The notes under the pieces: generated by a model
The model's database searches: none
Told to the model about the DNA's origin: nothing
The model's input: the letters and a program-made list of their open reading frames with translations, nothing else
Source of the DNA: SAR202 cluster bacterium
GTDB taxonomy: Bacteria > Chloroflexota > Dehalococcoidia > SAR202 > GCA-002694895
Direction: 5' to 3'
Length of the DNA: 9,182 nt
NCBI GenBank assembly: GCA_009391605.1
Contig: VFGQ01000011.1
Coordinates: 1 to 9,182 of the forward strand
Translations under genes and position numbers: made by a program
Part shown: positions 1 to 5,836 of the stretch, one piece after another
Numbering within the stretch: the stretch's first letter is position 1
Layout of the letters: each line of letters starts with the position of its first letter

Positions 1-926
1 AAATGAAAGCTTCAGGTTTGTGTGGAAGTGATTTTCCAAAATACAGAGCTGAAACCCCAAGTAAATTTGTAGGTGGACATGAGCCCTGTGGAGTAATCGC
101 AGAATTGGGATCAAATGTGAAAAATCTATCTATTGGGAATAGAGTTATGATTCATCATTACTCTGGGTGTAGAGAATGTAAAATGTGTAATATCGGGTAT
201 ACACAAATGTGTCTTAAAGGAACAAAAGTTTTTGGCACAACTTACAATGGTGGTCATCAGGACTATATGAAAGTACCTGATTATACCTGCGTTCCTATGC
301 CAGACGATCTTTCCTTTGGAGTAGGTGCCGCAACTGCATGTGGAACAGGAACAGCCTATCAGGCATTAGAAAAATTAAATATACCAACAGGAGCTACCCT
401 TGCAATTTTCGGACAAGGGCCAGTAGGATTAAGTGCAACAGCATTTGCAGCAGCAAATAAAATTAATGTAATAGCTATAGATGTAAATCCTTATCGCCTG
501 CAAATAGCTAAAGATATAGGTGCAAAATATGTTATTAATTCAAAGCAAAATAACACTCTGGATAATATCCTTGATATAACATCTTCTGTAGGATCGGGAT
601 ATACCATGGAAGTTACTGGAATTCCTTCTGTAAGAAATCTTGCGTTAAATTCCACAGCAAATTGGGGGACTTTATGTTTTGTAGGTGAAGATTCGGGTAA
701 AGATACTACAATACAAATCAGTGCTCAAATTATACATAAACAACTAACAGTAAAAGGATCATGGACTTTTGGTATTAAAGAACTAGAAAATGCAGCAAAC
801 CACATAATAGATAATAATGTCCCGATCGAACAAATTATTACTCACAAATTTAACTTAAAAGAAATTGCACAAGCTTATGAAATATTTGAAAATGGTGAGT
901 GTGGCAAAGTTATGATCGAATGGTAA
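1..926 (+). CDS. Zinc-dependent alcohol/polyol dehydrogenase (MDR family), 5' truncated by window edge
   Basis: A zinc-dependent medium-chain dehydrogenase that should oxidise an alcohol or polyol with NAD(P)+ in the cytoplasm. Counting from the Met at base 3, Cys7 (in GLCGSD), His26-Glu27 (in GGHE) and Cys113 fit the catalytic zinc site. Cys56, Cys59, Cys62 and Cys70 form the C-x2-C-x2-C-x7-C structural zinc lobe. The Rossmann motif GQGPVG lies at 137-142, and Asp160 at the end of the second beta strand favours NAD over NADP. The 307 visible residues lack about 35 residues of the usual GroES-like N-terminus: the family normally has KASGLCGSD around residue 35, so the Met at base 3 is internal and the gene starts outside the window. 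The stop is at 924-926. The 45-residue frame follows after 9 bases. The substrate cannot be read from sequence; sorbitol/threonine-type and aryl-alcohol-type dehydrogenases are alternatives. Confidence 0.9.
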   Translation, partial: MKASGLCGSDFPKYRAETPSKFVGGHEPCGVIAELGSNVKNLSIGNRVMIHHYSGCRECKMCNIGYTQMCLKGTKVFGTTYNGGHQDYMKVPDYTCVPMPDDLSFGVGAATACGTGTAYQALEKLNIPTGATLAIFGQGPVGLSATAFAAANKINVIAIDVNPYRLQIAKDIGAKYVINSKQNNTLDNILDITSSVGSGYTMEVTGIPSVRNLALNSTANWGTLCFVGEDSGKDTTIQISAQIIHKQLTVKGSWTFGIKELENAANHIIDNNVPIEQIITHKFNLKEIAQAYEIFENGECGKVMIEW

Positions 927-935
927 ACAAATTAA

Positions 936-1073
936 ATGGAAAATGAAGAAAACATAATCAGTAATTTCAAAATTAAAATCAATGAGATTTTCAAAAAAAT
1001 AAGCTTATACATATCAATAACTTTGGGATTGATTCTTATAATGTATTCTATAGCAGTTTACTATTTTAATTAG
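936..1073 (+). CDS. Small single-span membrane protein (45 aa), hypothetical
   Basis: A short frame of 45 codons, ATG at 936 and TAG at 1071-1073, beginning 9 bases after the dehydrogenase stop, which suggests co-transcription. The first about 22 residues are charged (MENEENIIS, then several Lys), followed by one hydrophobic stretch from about residue 23 to the end (ITLGLILIMYSIAVYY). This gives a positively flanked single transmembrane helix with the C-terminus almost inside the membrane. No Shine-Dalgarno is visible. Its last 8 bases overlap the tail of the convergent two-span protein gene. I recognise no family. Support comes from position, the clean charged-then-hydrophobic layout and the lack of a better explanation for 927-1065; chance occurrence in AT-rich DNA remains possible. 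Confidence 0.45.
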   Translation: MENEENIISNFKIKINEIFKKISLYISITLGLILIMYSIAVYYFN

Positions 1074-1356
1074 ATTCTGATTTAAATAACGTAATTAAAA
1101 TTCCTATAAATGCGCCTACAACGATACCTAAAGCTAATATCCAAAAACTAAAAAATTGAATATTCCATAAAAATTTATTTAATCCGCTAATATATGAAAT
1201 ATTAAGAGTTCCCAACATTCTTTTATCTGTTAGCAATCCAAGTATAGTTGTCAGAACACATATTACGCCATTTACCCCAAATAACAATAGGATGAAATTT
1301 GAAATTCTTTTCAATCTACCATTTGGATCTTTTATCATCATATCCAGTATGTACAT
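1066..1356 (-). CDS. Two-span membrane protein, hypothetical (96 aa)
   Basis: A small membrane protein of unknown function, last in the flavin/thiamine enzyme operon. A short basic N-terminus (KDPNGRLKR) precedes a first hydrophobic segment at about 20-42. A polar loop follows, then a second segment at about 64-90, and a short charged tail (KSESN). The frame from 1356 overlaps the 3' end of the upstream ThDP enzyme gene by 41 bases. Internal ATGs at 1341 and 1338 (Met6, Met7) would cut the overlap to 26 or 23 bases and place the start just before the basic segment, so the start is uncertain; no candidate has a Shine-Dalgarno. The overlap suggests translational coupling. It may be a membrane partner of the operon or simply a rider. 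No family recognised. Confidence 0.65.
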   Translation of the reverse strand: MYILDMMIKDPNGRLKRISNFILLLFGVNGVICVLTTILGLLTDKRMLGTLNISYISGLNKFLWNIQFFSFWILALGIVVGAFIGILITLFKSESN

Positions 1357-2956
1357 CTATCAAAACAGTGTTGCCCTTACTGTTTTCTATTTGAGCCTTC
1401 TTTATTGCCTGTGAAATCTCATGCACCTCTTTCACTTCTATTCCTATTGCACCCATACCCTCGGCAATTTTAGCATAATTACCCTTCATAAATGATACGC
1501 CAAATTTTTCCCTTGCATTTGGAAATCCTCCAGGGTATGTAGCCATTCCTCCATTATTTAATATTATTGTAGTAATAGCTAACTTAGATCTAACAGCTGT
1601 TTCTATATCCAATCCTGACATTCCAAAAGCTCCATCACCCATTAAATTCAAACAAAATTTATCTGGGTTAGCCTTTTTTGCACCAATCATTAGCGGTATG
1701 CTAAAACCTAAATGTGTAGTTTTACCCCAACCTATATAACTATGTGGAACTGTAGCTTTGAAGAAAGGAACAATCTGGTCTCTTGGAGCACCGGCATCAT
1801 GAGTTACAATAGAATTTTCAAGATCGATAGAATTATTTATCTCATTAATTACTCTGTAAGGATTAATTGGAACTTCATCAGAATTTAAATGAGAAGCCCA
1901 TTCACTAAGCCATTTGTTTTTTAAATCAGCAATTTTATTAATATTATCATTAAAATCTTCTCTTCCATCTTCTCCTATGACACTCTTGATTTCATCAATC
2001 AACAACTCAATTGTTAATTTAGTGTCTCCAGCCAAAATGACATCAGCAAAAAAATCTTTATTAATATCTTCATAATTATCAGAGTTATGAATTATAAATT
2101 TAGAATTCTGATCAATACTTTGGCCATAAGGAGTGATAGTCATGCTTGTTCCTAAAGCTAAAATAACATCAGCATTATCAAGCCATGTTCTTGCCTGAAG
2201 AGTTGTTGTTTGAACACCAGCTCCTAAAGCAAGTGGATGATCTTCATTTATGGCGGATTTTCCTGGCATAGTTGTATAAACAGGTATTTGTGTTAATTCT
2301 GCCAAGGTTTTTAACTGATCAGAAGATCTAGAAAAAAGTACTCCCTGCCCTGCGATTATCATCGGGTTTTTTGCTTTAAGAAGATTAGAAACTGCTAATT
2401 TGATATCTGTAATAGAAGGAGCATGATATGCCTTAACTGGCGATTTATAATCATCAATATTAATATTAATTTCTGATGCAGATATATCTGCCGGGATTTC
2501 TACAACAACAGGTCCTGGACGCCCGTTCCTGATACTATGAAAAGCTCTTCTCATTACATCGATAACTTGATCAGGTTGTGTAATACATTCAGCATTTTTT
2601 ACAATACTTTTATAATTAGCAGTAGCATTAAAATTTGGTCTTACTGAAATTTGATTCAATGGTGGGGCCCCAGGAAGTATTAAAACAGGGATGTTATCAG
2701 CGTAGGCCTGACTTACGCCTCCCATACTATTTTCTGCACCTGCCTGACTTTGCATAGAAAAAATACCAATTTTTTCTCTATCACTCGTTCGGCTATACCC
2801 GTCAGCAGCCATCATAGCACCTCTTTCATGCCTAAACATAATTGGTCTGATGCCAATTTTAGATAAATCTTCAATCAGGGGATTATTTGGGAAACAAGAA
2901 ATCCAATCAATATTTTCTTTTTTTAATATTTGAGCTATTGCTTCAGAAACATTCAT
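1316..2956 (-). CDS. Thiamine pyrophosphate-requiring enzyme, acetolactate synthase/benzoylformate decarboxylase-like
   Basis: A soluble ThDP enzyme of the acetolactate synthase/2-oxoacid decarboxylase superfamily, expected to make or break a C-C bond next to a carbonyl. The 546 residues match the usual three-domain length. The N-terminal pyrimidine-binding domain (about 1-165) carries the catalytic Glu44 in RHERGA. A central domain covers about 185-325. The C-terminal pyrophosphate domain has the Mg/ThDP motif GDG at 440-442 followed by Asn467-Asn468 (GDG-x24-NN). It lacks the features I would need to call it IlvB, and no small regulatory subunit is next to it, so branched-chain synthesis is not supported. 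The ATG lies one base after the DUF1330 stop, implying coupled translation. An AGGAG inside the end of that gene is 15 bases upstream, too far for a normal site. The substrate is unknown. Confidence 0.88.
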   Translation of the reverse strand: MNVSEAIAQILKKENIDWISCFPNNPLIEDLSKIGIRPIMFRHERGAMMAADGYSRTSDREKIGIFSMQSQAGAENSMGGVSQAYADNIPVLILPGAPPLNQISVRPNFNATANYKSIVKNAECITQPDQVIDVMRRAFHSIRNGRPGPVVVEIPADISASEININIDDYKSPVKAYHAPSITDIKLAVSNLLKAKNPMIIAGQGVLFSRSSDQLKTLAELTQIPVYTTMPGKSAINEDHPLALGAGVQTTTLQARTWLDNADVILALGTSMTITPYGQSIDQNSKFIIHNSDNYEDINKDFFADVILAGDTKLTIELLIDEIKSVIGEDGREDFNDNINKIADLKNKWLSEWASHLNSDEVPINPYRVINEINNSIDLENSIVTHDAGAPRDQIVPFFKATVPHSYIGWGKTTHLGFSIPLMIGAKKANPDKFCLNLMGDGAFGMSGLDIETAVRSKLAITTIILNNGGMATYPGGFPNAREKFGVSFMKGNYAKIAEGMGAIGIEVKEVHEISQAIKKAQIENSKGNTVLIDVHTGYDDKRSKW

Positions 2957-2957
2957 T

Positions 2958-3260
2958 TTAAAAAGGCAAATCTCCTGAACTCACAATAAATGACTGAGAC
3001 GTTGAACAACTTTCTCTAATTTTTTTTACAGGTTGATATTCAGGTGAGTCATTCCATTTATTCAGAGCATTAATAGAAGGAAATTCTAACACGACACATC
3101 TTCCTTTTGGATTCCAATCCCCGCTTCGTGTAATTATTTCGCCTCCTCTAACTAAGTATTTACCTCCGTATTTATTAATCGTATCTGGAACTAATTTCAT
3201 ATATTCTTCATACTTTTGTTGATCATTAACTACAATATCGCTTATTACATAAACTTTCAT
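2958..3260 (-). CDS. DUF1330 domain protein
   Basis: A 100-residue protein of the DUF1330 family, small dimeric alpha-beta-barrel (ferredoxin-like) proteins without a settled activity. The family pattern is clear: an N-terminal beta strand (VYVISDIVV), then YEEYM with a Pro a few residues on. The central KYGGKYLVRGGE follows at about 30-41, then a basic-Trp turn (GDWNPKGR), the strand VVLEFPS and the segment ALNKWNDSPEYQPVK near 64-80. The length is normal. It sits between the 57-residue membrane peptide and the ThDP enzyme in an obvious operon; the ThDP start is one base beyond its stop. A weak AAGGA lies 12 bases before the ATG. Such proteins often accompany catabolic or flavin-dependent genes, which fits the neighbours, but a catalytic role here is inference. 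Confidence 0.85.
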   Translation of the reverse strand: MKVYVISDIVVNDQQKYEEYMKLVPDTINKYGGKYLVRGGEIITRSGDWNPKGRCVVLEFPSINALNKWNDSPEYQPVKKIRESCSTSQSFIVSSGDLPF

Positions 3261-3275
3261 ATAAATTATTTATCC

Positions 3276-3449
3276 TTAAAACAATGAAATATGTGTTCCG
3301 GCTAATAATACAAAAACTAATATAATTGTCATTAGCCCGCCAAACAAACTTAATAAAGTTAAAGGGATAGCCTCTAAACCTAATTCAGACAAATCCCACA
3401 AACCAATTTTTTTTCCGAGACTTTCTAATAACCCAGCTAATTTTTCCAT
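3276..3449 (-). CDS. Small single-span membrane protein (57 aa) with strong RBS, hypothetical
   Basis: A 57-codon gene between the flavin oxidoreductase and the DUF1330 gene. The ATG (3447-3449 on the top strand) is preceded at a 6-base spacing by AAGGAG, the best ribosome binding site in the window, which makes a real gene likely despite its size. The protein starts with an amphipathic segment (MEKLAGLLESLGKKIGLWDL) and a short acidic stretch. A hydrophobic helix then runs from about residue 28 to 52 with a Phe-Gly-Gly kink (LSLFGGLMTIILVFVLLAG), and the end is short and polar. It lies 21 bases after the flavin oxidoreductase stop and ends 15 bases before the DUF1330 start, so it is part of the operon. 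The layout loosely recalls small membrane subunits such as OadG-like peptides, but I see no family signature and assign no function. Confidence 0.72.
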   Translation of the reverse strand: MEKLAGLLESLGKKIGLWDLSELGLEAIPLTLLSLFGGLMTIILVFVLLAGTHISLF

Positions 3450-3455
3450 AAGATA

Positions 3456-3461
3456 CTCCTT
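3456..3461 (-). promoter_or_regulatory. Strong Shine-Dalgarno (AAGGAG) for the 57-aa membrane protein
   Basis: Reading the minus strand, AAGGAG ends 6 bases before the ATG at 3449. Most other genes in this window have no comparable site, so this one supports the small gene and its start. Confidence 0.75.
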
Positions 3462-3470
3462 ATAATTTAA

Positions 3471-4502
3471 TTATAGATGAGGCAGAATTTCCTTTGAGAA
3501 AAATTCTATACTATTTTTGTGATCTTTAATAGACATATCTCCTAATCTGAAATTAGAAATCATCCCTCCTATTTCAAGTTTTTTCAGTTTAAGAATTTCT
3601 TTTAAAACAGTTGTAGGAGACCCGTATATAACAGCATGTTTCAATGTATTTCTAGGATCATCCAAAGATTGTTTTATAGATTTATTTTCATCCGGGGTAT
3701 TCAAATTATTTCTTGATCCTGAAATATGTGTTTGCATATTTATAAAAGCCTCTGTTGCAATAGATTCTGCCTGATTATCAGTTTCTGCAACAACAATATT
3801 TCGCCAGATCCATGAATGGTCCAAATTATTATTTATAAAATTATCATCATAATTATTCTCTCTAAGTGTAGTTTTATAGCTTGTCAAAAACTTTTCAGTA
3901 TTTTCATATGTATGTGCAACAAGCATAATTGGTCTACCATTTTTTGCCATCTCATTAACAGTATTTAAAGATGCACAAGCTCTGATTACGCTAGGACCGT
4001 TTGATGTATATATTTTTGGTCGTATTTCAGGAATATCGAAATTCCATATTTTCCCCTTAAATTGCTTTATGTCACCATTCCATATCCCAACCAAATTATT
4101 TTCTAATTCCAATAATCTATCTTGAGCTTCTTCTGGATCTACCCCAAATCCTCTGTATTCGAAATAGTTAAATGCACTACCTCTTCCAACACCAACTATC
4201 AATCTGCCTTTACTTAAGTTATCTAATAAAGATATTTGTTCAGCTAATTTGACAGGATGATAAAAAGCTCCCTGCAAAGCTCCAAATCCTATTTTAATAT
4301 TTTTTGTTTTAGCAATTAATGCTGCTGCAAAAATCAACGGATCAGTATATGCTACAGTACCATCAAAATGATGCTCTCCCAACCATACAGAATGGAAACC
4401 AAGTTCCTCAGACAAAACTCCAATTTCTAAACATTCATCTATTATCTTAGAATCAGTTTCAGAGGAATTACTCTGATGAAATAAAAAATTACCTACTTTC
4501 AT
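3471..4502 (-). CDS. LLM-class flavin-dependent oxidoreductase (luciferase-like monooxygenase)
   Basis: A member of the bacterial luciferase-like superfamily: a TIM-barrel enzyme that uses FMN or F420, either as an O2-dependent monooxygenase or as a hydride-transfer oxidoreductase. The 343 residues match the family. Landmarks are LGFHSVWLGEHHF at 34-46, with Glu43/His44 at the flavin pocket, and the HPVKLAEQISLLDNLSKGR segment at 82-100. The run VGVGRGSAFNYFEYRGFG (103-120) and the RPKIYTSNGP turn near 161-170 follow. The C-terminal third contains GSPTTVLKEI and GGMISNF, as is usual for the group. The start is supported by the canonical MKVGNF beginning; there is no Shine-Dalgarno, and the likely -10 lies right before the ATG, suggesting a leaderless or near-leaderless message. 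It is first in the operon. Flavin type and substrate cannot be decided. Confidence 0.9.
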   Translation of the reverse strand: MKVGNFLFHQSNSSETDSKIIDECLEIGVLSEELGFHSVWLGEHHFDGTVAYTDPLIFAAALIAKTKNIKIGFGALQGAFYHPVKLAEQISLLDNLSKGRLIVGVGRGSAFNYFEYRGFGVDPEEAQDRLLELENNLVGIWNGDIKQFKGKIWNFDIPEIRPKIYTSNGPSVIRACASLNTVNEMAKNGRPIMLVAHTYENTEKFLTSYKTTLRENNYDDNFINNNLDHSWIWRNIVVAETDNQAESIATEAFINMQTHISGSRNNLNTPDENKSIKQSLDDPRNTLKHAVIYGSPTTVLKEILKLKKLEIGGMISNFRLGDMSIKDHKNSIEFFSKEILPHL

Positions 4503-4508
4503 ATATAT

Positions 4509-4538
4509 ATAGTATTTAATAATCTATTAAAATTACAA
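4509..4538 (-). promoter_or_regulatory. Candidate promoter for the LLM-DUF1330-ThDP operon
   Basis: On the minus strand, TTGTAA (4538-4533) is followed after 18 bases by TACTAT (4514-4509); both match sigma70 hexamers at 4 of 6 positions. Transcription would start near 4502, the A of the oxidoreductase ATG. In sequence this AT-rich, such matches arise easily by chance. Confidence 0.35.
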
Positions 4539-4540
4539 CA

Positions 4541-4546
4541 TATAAT
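4541..4546 (+). promoter_or_regulatory. Candidate -10 box (TATAAT) for the 148-aa gene
   Basis: A perfect TATAAT lies 14 bases before the ATG at 4561, so the transcript would have a leader of only about 8 bases. No good -35 is visible at 16-18 bases upstream. It shares the 58-base divergent spacer with the oxidoreductase operon. Confidence 0.35.
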
Positions 4547-4560
4547 AATTACTAATTTGT

Positions 4561-5007
4561 ATGAAAGATAGAAATCTACTGATTGAAAAAACAATTGCTG
4601 AAGACAAAGATATACTTCTATGGGAATTTCTAAACCTTACAGAAATTCTAAAATGGAAAACTCATGAAAATAAAGCTTGTAAAAAAGTACATAAAAAATG
4701 GGAACATAAGGAATGGGCAGACAGACTAAAAATACCAAACCCTAATAACTATAAAGAATACGATTATTTTAATCCTGCGAAAACTGATCAATTTGATATA
4801 ACTAAAAAAATCGCAGATCTTTTATATGATATTGAAGTAGAAATAGAAAAATACTACACAAATAGAAATGGCAACAAATACCATAAACTTTCTGAATTTT
4901 ACATTTGGTTTACGAACGTAAAAGAATTAAACTTAACCACTAAATTAAATCAAGAATTCCCATCAAATCAAAGTATAGAAAGCTTAATAGATAACATTAA
5001 TTTATAA
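4561..5007 (+). CDS. Hypothetical protein, charge-rich and soluble (148 aa)
   Basis: A protein I do not recognise. It has no signal peptide or transmembrane segment and is rich in Lys, Glu, Asn and aromatic residues. The N-terminal half looks helical (LLIEKTIAEDKDILLWEFLNL), followed by a Lys/His/Trp-rich stretch (KWKTHENKACKKVHKKWEHKEW, about 32-52). A Pro/Asn-rich turn (PNPNNYKEYDYFNP) and a second helical half follow, with IADLLYDIEVEIEKYY near 84-99. There is a single Cys. It stands alone on the plus strand between two minus-strand operons, divergent from the flavin oxidoreductase (58-base spacer) and convergent with pcs (11-base gap). The start is the first ATG after a short AT-rich leader, with no Shine-Dalgarno. 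Composition resembles the neighbours. The frame is long for chance at this base composition, and no overlapping gene on the other strand competes with it. Confidence 0.68.
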   Translation: MKDRNLLIEKTIAEDKDILLWEFLNLTEILKWKTHENKACKKVHKKWEHKEWADRLKIPNPNNYKEYDYFNPAKTDQFDITKKIADLLYDIEVEIEKYYTNRNGNKYHKLSEFYIWFTNVKELNLTTKLNQEFPSNQSIESLIDNINL

Positions 5008-5018
5008 AAAATTCTCAA

Positions 5019-5711
5019 TCAAAATTTAAATGTTCTTTTTAAAGAAACCAAAAAAATTAAAGCATTTGCAATAACCCATATCCAAAAAACAGACTGGTAT
5101 AAAAATTCCTTAGAGTTGATATAAATTAATATTACAGATGTAATCCCCCAAACCGAGAATAAAAAGATAGCAAGAAATCTATAATTTTTAACTCTTAATG
5201 GGTGAACATATTTTATGGGGAGAAAAGTACATATCAAAGATACTATCACAACAAACAAATTTACAATTTGCTCAGTTTGAAGAATGTAAAAATACAAAAT
5301 CAATAAATTCCATAAAGCCGGAAAACCATTAAAATAATTATCTTTTGTTTTTTGGTTAACATTTGCAAAGGTATAACATGATGCTACTAAAATCAAAATA
5401 CAAATGGGAAAAGAAATTGCTGTTGGTAAAAATTGAAATTTTATTATTATTATCACTGGGACAATAACATAGTTAAAATAATCAACAATTGCATCTAAAA
5501 TTACTCCATCAATCCTTGGAGCATACTTTTTAACTTCAAATCTTCTCGCTAAAAACCCATCTGTTCCATCTATAAATAAAGATAATCCAAGATAAAAAAA
5601 TGCATCTTTTAAGTTTTCTTCATATACTGCTGCAAGGGCAAAAAACCCGCATACCATACCAATAGTTGTATAAATATGTACGGAATATGCTCTTAAGACT
5701 GTTTTATTCAT
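5019..5711 (-). CDS. pcs: Phosphatidylcholine synthase (CDP-diacylglycerol-choline O-phosphatidyltransferase)
   Basis: An integral membrane enzyme that condenses CDP-diacylglycerol with choline to give phosphatidylcholine and CMP (the bacterial Pcs route, EC 2.7.8.24). The CDP-alcohol phosphatidyltransferase signature is complete: Asp48, Asp51-Gly52, Ala55-Arg56, Gly69, Asp73 and Asp77. The spacing between AR and G is longer (12) than in generic family members, as in Pcs. Other Pcs-like blocks, judged from memory of rhizobial Pcs, are the N-terminal RAYSVHIYTT (7-16), DYFNYVIVP (77-85), NGFPALWN (128-135) and FLPIKYVHPLRVK (163-175). The 230 residues and about 7-8 hydrophobic segments are normal. 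It follows the DUF1295 gene on the same strand after 125 bases that hold a gene relic, so it may have its own promoter. It needs external choline; no choline transporter is visible here. Confidence 0.88.
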   Translation of the reverse strand: MNKTVLRAYSVHIYTTIGMVCGFFALAAVYEENLKDAFFYLGLSLFIDGTDGFLARRFEVKKYAPRIDGVILDAIVDYFNYVIVPVIIIIKFQFLPTAISFPICILILVASCYTFANVNQKTKDNYFNGFPALWNLLILYFYILQTEQIVNLFVVIVSLICTFLPIKYVHPLRVKNYRFLAIFLFSVWGITSVILIYINSKEFLYQSVFWIWVIANALIFLVSLKRTFKF

Positions 5712-5738
5712 TTCAATGTATTACTAATTCATTACATA

Positions 5739-5828
5739 TTAGTCTATAGATCTTTGATATTGAAGCGACCACACTCTATTTTCAATTTATTCACCTCTAA
5801 TATTAATTGGGTCAAACAACTTAACCAT
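5739..5828 (-). pseudogene. Relic of the N-terminus of an Old Yellow Enzyme-type flavin oxidoreductase
   Basis: Minus-strand translation from the ATG at 5828 gives MVKLFDPINIRGE, a TAA stop at 5789-5787, then IENRVWSLQYQRSID and another TAA at 5741-5739. From memory, this follows the start of NADH:flavin oxidoreductase/Old Yellow Enzyme proteins: (K)LFxPIxIRG, two to three residues, (K/E)NR(I/V), then W or V, SPMCQYS. The in-frame stop falls where the family has a variable residue pair. The part after the Trp looks eroded (SLQYQ in place of a longer VSPMCQY-like run), and the FMN/substrate barrel is entirely missing. It therefore appears to be the 5' remnant of a deleted gene between the DUF1295 gene and pcs. 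Only about 28 residues support this, so a chance resemblance is possible. The first 13 codons could still be translated as a leader peptide. Confidence 0.5.
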
Positions 5829-5836
5829 AATCTACC

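Noticed and set aside
3..5. ATG at base 3 as the true start of the zinc dehydrogenase
   Set aside because: The sequence that follows begins at the catalytic-zinc Cys motif, which normally lies about 35 residues into the family; the real start is outside the window.
1316..2956. Naming the ThDP enzyme IlvB (acetolactate synthase large subunit)
   Set aside because: No small subunit or other branched-chain genes are nearby, and the operon partners are flavin and DUF1330 proteins; only the superfamily is supported.
2972..2976. AGGAG (minus strand) as the ribosome binding site of the ThDP enzyme
   Set aside because: It is 15 bases from the ATG, too far for normal function; coupling to the DUF1330 stop one base away explains initiation better.
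4990..5045. Possible terminator between the convergent 148-aa gene and pcs
   Set aside because: Only a 5-base A-T stem (AAATT/AATTT) with a 9-base loop can be drawn; this is expected by chance at this composition.
5716..5743. Short dyads upstream of pcs (ACTAAT-N9-ATTAGT at 5723-5743; ATGTA/TACAT arms at 5716-5737)
   Set aside because: Arms of 5-6 bases in AT-rich DNA are not enough to propose an operator.
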